From assembly GCA_947385505.1 (NCBI GenBank), contig CANDLP010000146.1:1-6331 (forward strand): DNA of 6,331 bases. Direction: 5' to 3'. A model generated the notes under the pieces. The model was not told where the DNA came from and did not search any database. It saw only the letters and a list, made by a program, of their open reading frames with translations. This stretch comes from an uncultured Clostridia bacterium (GTDB taxonomy: Bacteria > Bacillota > Clostridia > Oscillospirales > Ruminococcaceae). Positions 1 through 5,646 of this stretch are shown piece after piece. The position numbers and the translations under genes were made by a program. Position 1 is the stretch's first letter; the number at the start of each line of letters is the position of its first letter.

Positions 1-439
<439 letters not shown>

Positions 440-445
440 TTACTG

Positions 446-455
446 CTGATATCAG
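446..455. repeat. Perfect 10-bp palindrome CTGATATCAG upstream of nifJ
   Basis: CTGATATCAG is perfectly self-complementary over ten bases and lies 46-55 bp upstream of the nifJ ATG, between the inverted repeat at 481-501 and the ribosome binding site. Short palindromes arise by chance in AT-rich DNA, so this is only a candidate operator half or a weak hairpin. Confidence 0.25.
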
Positions 456-480
456 TTTTTTCTAATGAAGCTTTATATCG

Positions 481-501
481 GGAAGAGACAGCTGTCCTTC
501 C
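481..501. repeat. Inverted repeat with ACAGCTGT core in the nifJ leader
   Basis: Arms GGAAG (481-485) and CTTCC (497-501) flank the 8-bp perfect palindrome ACAGCTGT (488-495). As RNA read from the minus strand it folds into an eight-pair stem with one bulged U and an AGCU tetraloop. It is not followed by a T run, so it is not a terminator. It lies about 80 bp upstream of the nifJ start codon and 130 bp downstream of the predicted transcription start. It could be a DNA operator for a roadblock repressor or an mRNA-stabilising hairpin; I recognise no regulator with this site. Confidence 0.45.
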
Positions 502-549
502 GTTTATGCGTATGAAACATTCTTTTAAAACACCTCAAAACGCAAATAC

Positions 550-600
550 AAAAAAACGCCGCAAAGCAAGCGCATTCATTTACAATTCTGCGCGTTGCTT
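550..600 (-). promoter_or_regulatory. Attenuator-like terminator/antiterminator pair in the nifJ leader
   Basis: On the minus strand the arm AAGCAACGCGCA (complement of 589-600) pairs with TGCGCTTGCTT (complement of 564-574): 11 base pairs with one bulged C and a 14-nt loop. The second arm overlaps a competing hairpin (complement of 557-572), CGCTTGC-TTT-GCGGCG, which has six pairs plus a bulged U and a three-base loop. It is followed at once by seven T residues (complement of 550-556), the shape of an intrinsic terminator. The two hairpins cannot coexist. Both lie 29-80 nt after the predicted start. The terminator hairpin is short and weaker than the competing stem, so this is a structural inference, and no known ligand or binding protein is recognised. 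Confidence 0.5.
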
Positions 601-635
601 CCCTATATCTTGCTCCTATTTATGCTATCTTACAC

Positions 636-664
636 ATTATAACACAATTAGTCCGATTTGTAAA
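636..664 (-). promoter_or_regulatory. Predicted sigma-A promoter of nifJ (extended -10)
   Basis: Read on the minus strand, TTTACA (complement of 659-664) is followed after exactly 17 bases by TATAAT (complement of 636-641). The -10 is a perfect consensus and is preceded by TGT, the extended -10 element. The predicted transcription start is near 629, which gives a leader of about 229 nt before the nifJ ATG at 400. This is the best promoter match in the window. I found no second good promoter nearer to nifJ; a TATAAA at 472-477 has no -35 at proper spacing. Confidence 0.8.
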
Positions 665-711
665 CACCTTAACGTCAGTTTTTTGTTTTTTTGATTTTTT
701 TGTGAAACCTA

Positions 712-740
712 TGGAAATTTAAAGCAAAATATGCTATACT
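712..740 (+). promoter_or_regulatory. Predicted extended -10 promoter of the ymfF-ymfH-lgt-folD operon
   Basis: TATACT at 735-740 differs from the consensus -10 at one base and is preceded by TATGC (730-734), the TRTGN extended -10 element typical of Gram-positive promoters. The -35 region 17 bases upstream, TGGAAA (712-717), is a poor match, as is common where an extended -10 is present. A T-rich tract lies further upstream (679-701). The predicted start near 747 leaves a leader of about 37 nt with the ribosome binding site AAGAAAGG at 768-775, eight bases before the ymfF ATG. Confidence 0.65.
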
Positions 741-783
741 AATTTCAATTGTTATCTTATACAAAGTAAGAAAGGTAAAACCA

Positions 784-2085
784 ATGCCGAATAAATTCCA
801 GCGCCATGAAATAGGAAAAGAAGTATTTTTCAGCAGTATCACCGATACCCGTTTCAAATTCAATATGATATCTGTAAGCTTTTTAGTCCCCCTTTCGGAG
901 GAAACAGCGTCGGAATACGCCTTGCTCTCCCGCATTATCGATAAAGCGTGCCAAGAGTATCCCACCTTCGCAAAGCTGAGCAATAAGCTTTCCTCCCTGT
1001 ACAACGCCAGACTTAACAGCGGCGTTTTGCCTTTCGGGGATTCACAAGTCGTCGGCATAAATATAGAATATATTGACAACAAATACGCCTTGGAAAACGA
1101 AAAAGTAGAGGAAGAGGCGATAAAAATATTGTTAAGCTGCCTGCTGGATCCTTTACTGGAAAACGGCGTTTTCCCCGAAAAAACCGTTTCTCTGGAGCGC
1201 CGAATACTCATCGACGATATAGAATCGGAGATCAACGATAAACAGGCTTATGCAAACCACAGATCGGATCAGATAATGTTTAAGGGCGAACCTTCCGCCG
1301 TAAGAGCTTTGGGCAGCGTGGAGCAGGCTAAAAGAGTGACCTCCCTCACCGCCTATAACGCTTACAAAAGACTGTTGAAGCATTCGCGGGTAGAAATAGT
1401 ATGTTCGGGGTGCAGCGACTTTTCCGCCGCCGAAAAAACCGTTTTAAAAGCTTTTGCACAGCTTGAAAGAGACGATTTTTTCAAATGCTCCACCCAAAAA
1501 AGTCCCCTTAAGCCAAAGCCTCAGCGTGTTTTTGAGGAAATGCGGGTCAATCAGAGCAAGTTTGTTATGGGTTTTAAAACCGAATATGAAAACTATCCCG
1601 CTTTGTATGTAATGAGCGCCGTTTACGGGGGCACATCGACCTCGAAGCTGTTTATGAACGTCAGAGAGAGATTGTCCCTTTGCTACTACTGCTGGTCGGG
1701 GGTGGACAGATATAAGGGAGCGCTTCTGGTAAACAGCGGAGTAGATAAGGAAAACCTTGAAAAGGCGGAAAATGAAATTATCGCACAGCTTGAGGCGGTC
1801 AAACGCGGCGATTTTACCGACGAGGATATGGAACAGGCTAAAATGTACCGAAAAAACGGACTGAAAGCCTATAACGACTCTCTTAAAAGTATAGCTGCAT
1901 GGTATTTGATATGTATTTATAACGACGAGATAAAATCACCTGAGGACGCGATAAATGAAAGCGACCGGGTGACGAGGGAAGAGATCATCGAAGCCGCAAA
2001 TTCGCTAAAGCTTGATACCGTTTACGCCCTTATCCCGCCCCAAAGCGAAGAAACAAAAGAAGAGAAAAAGGAGGCGCTTGATTGA
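784..2085 (+). CDS. ymfF: M16-family peptidase-like protein, YmfF type (no zinc motif)
   Basis: This 433-residue protein has the two-domain build of M16B peptidase subunits but no HXXEH zinc motif; the corresponding N-terminal stretch (about residues 38-75) reads ETASEYALLSRIID and then a YPTFAKLSNKLSSLY segment typical of YmfF relatives, followed by FGDSQV (84-89). The C-terminal half has the glycine-rich GGTSTSKLF (282-290) and VRERLSLCYY (293-302), so the conserved Arg294/Tyr301 pair that M16 enzymes use to hold substrate is retained. It is therefore probably the non-zinc partner of the next gene product, a role I infer from other heterodimeric M16B enzymes. In Bacillus subtilis ymfF and ymfH are linked to 5-aminopentanol modification of elongation factor P; whether that holds here is unknown. 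There is no signal peptide, so the location is cytoplasmic. The ATG at 784 has AAGAAAGG eight bases upstream and is the first gene after the promoter at 712-740. The last 14 residues are a charged tail. Confidence 0.88.
   Translation: MPNKFQRHEIGKEVFFSSITDTRFKFNMISVSFLVPLSEETASEYALLSRIIDKACQEYPTFAKLSNKLSSLYNARLNSGVLPFGDSQVVGINIEYIDNKYALENEKVEEEAIKILLSCLLDPLLENGVFPEKTVSLERRILIDDIESEINDKQAYANHRSDQIMFKGEPSAVRALGSVEQAKRVTSLTAYNAYKRLLKHSRVEIVCSGCSDFSAAEKTVLKAFAQLERDDFFKCSTQKSPLKPKPQRVFEEMRVNQSKFVMGFKTEYENYPALYVMSAVYGGTSTSKLFMNVRERLSLCYYCWSGVDRYKGALLVNSGVDKENLEKAENEIIAQLEAVKRGDFTDEDMEQAKMYRKNGLKAYNDSLKSIAAWYLICIYNDEIKSPEDAINESDRVTREEIIEAANSLKLDTVYALIPPQSEETKEEKKEALD
2067..2074 (+). promoter_or_regulatory. 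Ribosome binding site that fixes the TTG start of ymfH
   Basis: AAAGGAGG lies inside the 3' end of ymfF, seven bases before TTG at 2082-2084. No ATG or GTG in that frame is at a better distance. The TTG overlaps the ymfF stop TGA (2083-2085) in the string TTGA, so translation of the second peptidase is probably coupled to that of the first. Confidence 0.8.
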
Positions 2086-3368
2086 ATTATAAAAAGGAGA
2101 TCATAAAAAGCGCAAAAATAGGCGAACAGTATTTCAGGATAAAGCACCCCGGCGGCTGTACCATCTGTCTTTATCCCATGGAAGGGTTCAGCACCGTGTA
2201 CGCCATGTTCGGAGTGAATTTCGGTTCTATTGACACCGCCTTTAAAAATGAAAATGACAGCGGTTTTACTTCCGTACCCGAAGGAACCGCCCATTTCCTT
2301 GAACACAAGCTTTTTGAAAACAAGGAAGGAAGCGCTTTTGACCTGTTCGGTAAAACAGGAGCCAACGCCAACGCCTTCACAGCCTTTGATAAAACCGCTT
2401 ATCTGTTTTATTGCTCCCAAAAATTCGAGGAAAATCTGGAAATACTTTTGAACTATGTTCAAGAGCCTTATTTTACCGACGAAAACGTTGAAAAAGAAAA
2501 AGGCATTATAGAGCAGGAAATTATGATGTACGACGACGATCCCGGCTGGCACCTGTTTATGAACAGCTATCTTTCCGCGTATCATAATCACCCCGTAAGA
2601 ATACCGATAGCAGGAACAAAAGACAGCATTGCCAAAATCGATAAGGAAACCCTTTACCGTTGTTACAATGCCTTTTATAACCTTAACAACGCCTATATTT
2701 CCATAGCCGGCGGATTTGACGCGGACAAGGCGCTTGAAATATGCGACAGACTGCTTAAACCCTCTTCCGAGGGCAGAACGGAAAGGCTTATGCCTTATGA
2801 GCCTTATGAGGTAAAGGAAAAAACCATAAAAGCAAAGCTTCCTTGTTCCAAGCCCATGTTTGAAATTGTGTATAAATTTCATGAGATGACGCCGTCTGAA
2901 GCACAGAGGGCTTATATAGTATACAGCATTATGCTTGAAGTTTGTCTCGGAAAAACCTCCTCTTTTTACACGGAAATGTATGAACAGGAGCTGTTGGATG
3001 ACAGCTTCGGCGTTGGTGCCTGCGGCCTACGGGAATTTTTTATGTGCTATATATCGGGGGATTCAAAGGATCCCGAATTGCTTTTAGGAAAAATAAACGC
3101 CGAGCTTATAAGGCTCAGAACCGAGCTTCCCGACAAAACCGAGTTTGAAAACATAAAAAAACGCACCTATGGAGAGCTTTTAAGCTGTTACAGCGATGTG
3201 GGGACGGTTGCCAACGCAATGCTGAACGCGGAAATAATGGGAATCACCGCCTTTGACAGTATCGAAGCAGTATCGGAGATCACCTATGAGGATATAGTTG
3301 AAGCTTTGAAAGCAATTGATCTGGATAACTGCTCTATCTCCGTGGTAGAACCTATGGCAATCCAATAA
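2082..3368 (+). CDS. ymfH: M16-family zinc metallopeptidase, YmfH type (HFLEH)
   Basis: This 428-residue protein carries the inverted zinc motif of M16 peptidases, EGTAHFLEHKLFE, with His71 and His75 as zinc ligands and Glu74 as the catalytic base. The distal ligand is expected in GIIEQEI (141-147), most likely Glu146. NANAFT (95-100) and the MMYDDDPGW segment (148-156) also fit this family. In its C-terminal domain the usual Arg/Tyr substrate-binding pair is missing: the aligned stretch is SSFYTEMYEQELLDDSF (293-309). This is the mirror image of the upstream protein, so the two probably form one active heterodimer (inference from known M16B pairs). There is no signal peptide, which suggests a cytoplasmic role in peptide or protein processing; in Bacillus subtilis the pair is connected to elongation factor P modification. 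The start is a TTG overlapping the ymfF stop by four bases, with a strong AAAGGAGG site. The length is usual for the family. Confidence 0.9.
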   Translation: MNYKKEIIKSAKIGEQYFRIKHPGGCTICLYPMEGFSTVYAMFGVNFGSIDTAFKNENDSGFTSVPEGTAHFLEHKLFENKEGSAFDLFGKTGANANAFTAFDKTAYLFYCSQKFEENLEILLNYVQEPYFTDENVEKEKGIIEQEIMMYDDDPGWHLFMNSYLSAYHNHPVRIPIAGTKDSIAKIDKETLYRCYNAFYNLNNAYISIAGGFDADKALEICDRLLKPSSEGRTERLMPYEPYEVKEKTIKAKLPCSKPMFEIVYKFHEMTPSEAQRAYIVYSIMLEVCLGKTSSFYTEMYEQELLDDSFGVGACGLREFFMCYISGDSKDPELLLGKINAELIRLRTELPDKTEFENIKKRTYGELLSCYSDVGTVANAMLNAEIMGITAFDSIEAVSEITYEDIVEALKAIDLDNCSISVVEPMAIQ

Positions 3369-3392
3369 ATAATAAAAAGAAAGGACAGCATT

Positions 3393-3407
3393 ATGCCGAA
3401 GCAATAG
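3393..3407 (+). CDS. Possible four-codon leader ORF (MPKQ) before lgt
   Basis: An ATG at 3393 opens a reading frame of only four codons ending in TAG. It has a good ribosome binding site, AAGAAAGGA at 3377-3385, seven bases upstream. The same local string AAGGACA recurs 41 bases later as the lgt ribosome binding site, so the mini-ORF may be the remnant of a duplicated initiation region rather than a functional leader peptide. A hairpin (3395-3416) covers its coding part. Nothing shows that the peptide itself is used. Confidence 0.25.
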   Translation: MPKQ

Positions 3408-3416
3408 AGTTTCGGC
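3395..3416 (+). promoter_or_regulatory. Stem-loop just upstream of the lgt ribosome binding site
   Basis: GCCGAA (3395-3400) and TTCGGC (3411-3416) form six perfect base pairs around a ten-base loop, extendable by one wobble pair at each end. No T run follows, so it is not an intrinsic terminator. It ends six bases before the AAGGA of lgt (3422-3426). It could protect the downstream mRNA from 3' exonucleases, or modulate translation of lgt together with the mini-ORF; both are inferences. Confidence 0.45.
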
Positions 3417-3432
3417 GGCTGAAGGACAACTT

Positions 3433-4506
3433 ATGCAGCTTTTAAAGGAATCGGTGGAGTTCCCGAATTTATTTTCGGGCGACATAGAAATAAACAGAGT
3501 CGCCTTTACAATTTTCGGAATCGACATTTACTGGTACGGTATATTGATAGCTTTAGGCACCGTTTTAGCCTTTGCCTATGCCATAAAAAGGTCGAAAAAA
3601 GTTGGGCTTATCTCCGACAACGTTTTTGACGCCGCTTTTATTTCCATTATCGTCGGTTTTATAGGGGCAAGGGCATATTACTGCGTTTTCTACAACCTTA
3701 TGCACCCCGACTCCGATACGAAATACAACTTTGTAACAATGTTCACCAAAATACACGACGGAGGTCTGGCGATCTACGGAGGGGTTATCTTCGGTGTGCT
3801 TACGGGACTGATTTACTGCAAAATCAAGAAAATACCCTTTATTCCTCTTCTGGATCTGGCAGGTCCCGCCTTCTTGATAGGACAGGCAATAGGAAGATGG
3901 GGAAACTTTATAAATCAGGAATGCTACGGCGCCCCTACGGCGGGAAATCTTCCGTGGGGAATGACGGGTACAAAAATAGCCTTAGATCCCGTTGTTATTG
4001 AAGCAAACGGACAGAGCGTCACGGATGAGCTTATACTTGTTCACCCTTGTTTTCTTTACGAAAGCCTTTGGTGTATAGCGGGATTTTTACTGATCCATTT
4101 TCTTTTAAACAAATTCAAGAGTTTTGACGGTGAAAGCTTTTTGTTTTACGTAATGTGGTACGGCGCAGGAAGAGCGTGGATTGAAGCATTGCGCACCGAC
4201 AGCCTGTACGCGGGCAGCCTTAAGGTGTCGCAGGTCATTGCCATAACCTCCTCGATACTTGCGCTTATAATGATAATTTACTTTAAGATCGCCGCCAAAA
4301 AATCGAGAAAGCCGCTCTACGTAAACACCGAGGAAAGCCGCTCGCACTTAATGGGATATGAAAAAGATATTTTGCTTAACAAGGAGAAAGAAGCCGCGAA
4401 AAAAGCCTTGAAAAAAGCGGAAAAAAACTTTTCCTCAAGCGGTTCCTACGCGGCAGGCAGTACAATAGGTCTTGACGACGAACCTAAATCCGATGATGAA
4501 CAGTAA
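3433..4506 (+). CDS. lgt: Phosphatidylglycerol--prolipoprotein diacylglyceryl transferase
   Basis: This integral membrane enzyme transfers diacylglycerol from phosphatidylglycerol to the lipobox cysteine of prolipoproteins, the first step of lipoprotein maturation. The family signature [13 protein letters not shown] lies at residues 154-166, with Arg155 and Asn158 matching Escherichia coli Arg143 and Asn146. IYWYG (32-36), GGLAIYGG (110-117), HPCFLYES (204-211) and GRAWIEALR (246-254, Arg247 and Glu251 matching Arg239 and Glu243) complete the pattern. Tyr115 stands where Escherichia coli has His103. About seven hydrophobic segments can be placed, near 33-52, 64-88, 110-127, 134-153, 208-226, 236-250 and 266-288. 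The protein is 357 residues, longer than the usual 260-300, because of a charged cytoplasmic tail after residue 288 with a Lys/Glu/Ala-rich helix (315-332) and an acidic end. The ATG at 3433 has AAGGA six bases upstream and gives the expected FPNL...[11 protein letters not shown]-terminus. It lies 64 bp after ymfH. Confidence 0.95.
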   Translation: MQLLKESVEFPNLFSGDIEINRVAFTIFGIDIYWYGILIALGTVLAFAYAIKRSKKVGLISDNVFDAAFISIIVGFIGARAYYCVFYNLMHPDSDTKYNFVTMFTKIHDGGLAIYGGVIFGVLTGLIYCKIKKIPFIPLLDLAGPAFLIGQAIGRWGNFINQECYGAPTAGNLPWGMTGTKIALDPVVIEANGQSVTDELILVHPCFLYESLWCIAGFLLIHFLLNKFKSFDGESFLFYVMWYGAGRAWIEALRTDSLYAGSLKVSQVIAITSSILALIMIIYFKIAAKKSRKPLYVNTEESRSHLMGYEKDILLNKEKEAAKKALKKAEKNFSSSGSYAAGSTIGLDDEPKSDDEQ

Positions 4507-4552
4507 ATTGTCTGACAAAACCAATACAATACACCCCCCAAAAATAACCGAA

Positions 4553-4562
4553 GGAAAGGCGG
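4553..4562 (+). promoter_or_regulatory. Ribosome binding site that decides the folD start
   Basis: The purine-rich GGAAAGGCGG precedes ATG 4571 by eight bases. In-frame ATG codons further upstream (4472, 4493, 4496) lie inside lgt, have no such site, and would add an N-terminal stretch unlike FolD, so 4571 is chosen. Confidence 0.7.
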
Positions 4563-4570
4563 ATTTTAAA

Positions 4571-5407
4571 ATGACATTGATAGACGGAAAAGCCGTTTCG
4601 GCGGCGGTAAAGGAACGAATAAAAAAAGAGATTGAAGAAAAAAAGCTTGAAATAGGCTTAGCGGTGGTAATCGTAGGCAATGACCAAGCCAGCAGAGTAT
4701 ATGTCAACAACAAGAAAAAAGCCTGTGAATTCTGCGGCATTGCCTCCTACGAATACGCTCTGCCCGAAGAGACCACCGAAGAACAGCTTCTTGAGCTTGT
4801 GGACAAATTAAACAATGATAATAAGGTAAACGGTATTTTGGTACAGCTCCCGCTGCCTAAGCAGATAGACGAAAAGAAAATAATCGAACATATCAGCCCC
4901 GAAAAAGATGTTGACGCGTTCAACGCCGTAAATGTGGGCAAAATAATGATCGGCAATTACAGCTTTCTCCCCTGTACTCCCGCGGGGGTAATGGAACTTA
5001 TAAAATCCACCGGAACCGAAATAAGCGGAAAAGAATGCGTTGTTATAGGCCGCTCCAATATAGTGGGCAAGCCTATGGCAATGCTCCTCCTCCACGAAAA
5101 CGCCACCGTTACCATATGCCACAGCAGGACAAAGAATCTTAAAGAGGTATGCTCACGCGCCGATATTCTGGTTTCGGCAGTGGGAAAAGCCGGCTTTGTT
5201 ACTTCCGATATGGTAAAGGAAGGCGCGGTGGTCATTGATGTGGGAATGAACAGAAACTCGGAAGGCAAGCTTTGCGGAGACGTGGATTTTGATAACGTAA
5301 AGGAGAAGTGCAGCTTTATAACACCCGTTCCGGGAGGAGTAGGCCCAATGACCATAGCTATGCTTATGGAAAACACCTTAAGAGCGGGTAAGCTCCAAAG
5401 CCTATGA
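4571..5407 (+). CDS. folD: Bifunctional methylenetetrahydrofolate dehydrogenase / methenyltetrahydrofolate cyclohydrolase
   Basis: FolD interconverts 5,10-methylene-, 5,10-methenyl- and 10-formyl-tetrahydrofolate, supplying one-carbon units for purine and initiator-tRNA formylation; it is cytoplasmic. With the start at 4571 it is 278 residues, the normal family length, beginning [15 protein letters not shown]. The catalytic YVNNK is at 44-48 (Tyr44, Lys48), followed by KKACEFCGI. The first family signature ends in [10 protein letters not shown] (87-96), the folate-site Asp lies in KDVDAF (112-117), the nucleotide-binding loop is GRSNIVGKP (160-168), and the second signature PGGVGPMTI is at 254-262. 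The usual KDVDGFHPxNVG motif reads [12 protein letters not shown] here, two or three substitutions next to the folate pocket. A longer reading from 4472 would overlap lgt by 35 bases and is rejected. The 64-bp gap after lgt holds no terminator, and the stop codon overlaps the next gene. Confidence 0.95.
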   Translation: MTLIDGKAVSAAVKERIKKEIEEKKLEIGLAVVIVGNDQASRVYVNNKKKACEFCGIASYEYALPEETTEEQLLELVDKLNNDNKVNGILVQLPLPKQIDEKKIIEHISPEKDVDAFNAVNVGKIMIGNYSFLPCTPAGVMELIKSTGTEISGKECVVIGRSNIVGKPMAMLLLHENATVTICHSRTKNLKEVCSRADILVSAVGKAGFVTSDMVKEGAVVIDVGMNRNSEGKLCGDVDFDNVKEKCSFITPVPGGVGPMTIAMLMENTLRAGKLQSL

Positions 5408-5622
5408 AAAAAGGACAATCGCCATTTGTTACCGGCATAGCGCTGTGTCTGGCAGCCGTGTACTTAATTATATATTTTTCCATTAAGGGCATGTGGAACG
5501 CGGGAACAGTTATCGCATTGGCGCTTATATCGGCAGTCGCGGCGTTTCAGTTTGTGATACACTTTAAATTTTTCAGAGATGATCGGAAAAGTGTTCAAAA
5601 TACCAAAAAACGCCGTAAATAA
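5404..5622 (+). CDS. Small two-helix membrane protein of unknown function
   Basis: I do not recognise a family. The 72-residue product has a short basic N-terminus (MKKGQ), two hydrophobic segments at about 8-27 and 33-53 separated by a short turn (KGMWN), and a strongly basic C-terminal tail (KFFRDDRK...KKRRK), so it should form a helical hairpin with both ends in the cytoplasm. It is read as a gene because its ATG overlaps the folD stop in ATGA, it fills the gap to the next gene exactly, and the hydrophobic pattern is coherent. It has no clear ribosome binding site of its own; the bases before the ATG are pyrimidine-mixed, so expression probably depends on ribosomes finishing folD. Its job may relate to the adjacent membrane-anchored hydrolase, but only position supports that. 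Confidence 0.75.
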   Translation: MKKGQSPFVTGIALCLAAVYLIIYFSIKGMWNAGTVIALALISAVAAFQFVIHFKFFRDDRKSVQNTKKRRK

Positions 5623-5646
5623 ATTGAGGGAGAAAACAAACATAAA

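Noticed and set aside
472..498. A second, proximal nifJ promoter using TATAAA (472-477) and AGGACA (493-498) on the minus strand
   Set aside because: The spacing is only 15 bases and both hexamers are imperfect; the promoter at 636-664 is far better.
535..579. A 14-codon minus-strand ORF (MNALALRRFFVFAF) in the nifJ leader, suggestive of a Phe-rich leader peptide
   Set aside because: It has no ribosome binding site at usable distance, and its Phe codons come from the terminator T run. A second overlapping ATG frame is equally open, so this looks like chance.
506..694. A 62-residue plus-strand ORF in the intergenic region
   Set aside because: It has no ribosome binding site, crosses the nifJ promoter and leader antisense, and its composition just reflects AT-rich DNA.
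664..701. A plus-strand intrinsic terminator at the T-rich stretch
   Set aside because: No G/C-rich hairpin precedes the T tract, and no plus-strand gene lies upstream of it.
2022..2882. A 286-residue minus-strand ORF
   Set aside because: It is a shadow opposite ymfH, whose zinc motif and family pattern are unambiguous; the antisense product is a meaningless hydrophobic/aromatic string.
3369..3432. A terminator between ymfH and lgt
   Set aside because: The hairpin at 3395-3416 is not followed by a T run, and the genes on both sides have normal operon spacing.
4472..4570. An N-terminal extension of folD by 33 residues
   Set aside because: It overlaps the lgt 3' end, lacks a ribosome binding site, and the added residues do not resemble FolD; ATG 4571 has a proper site and gives the normal length.
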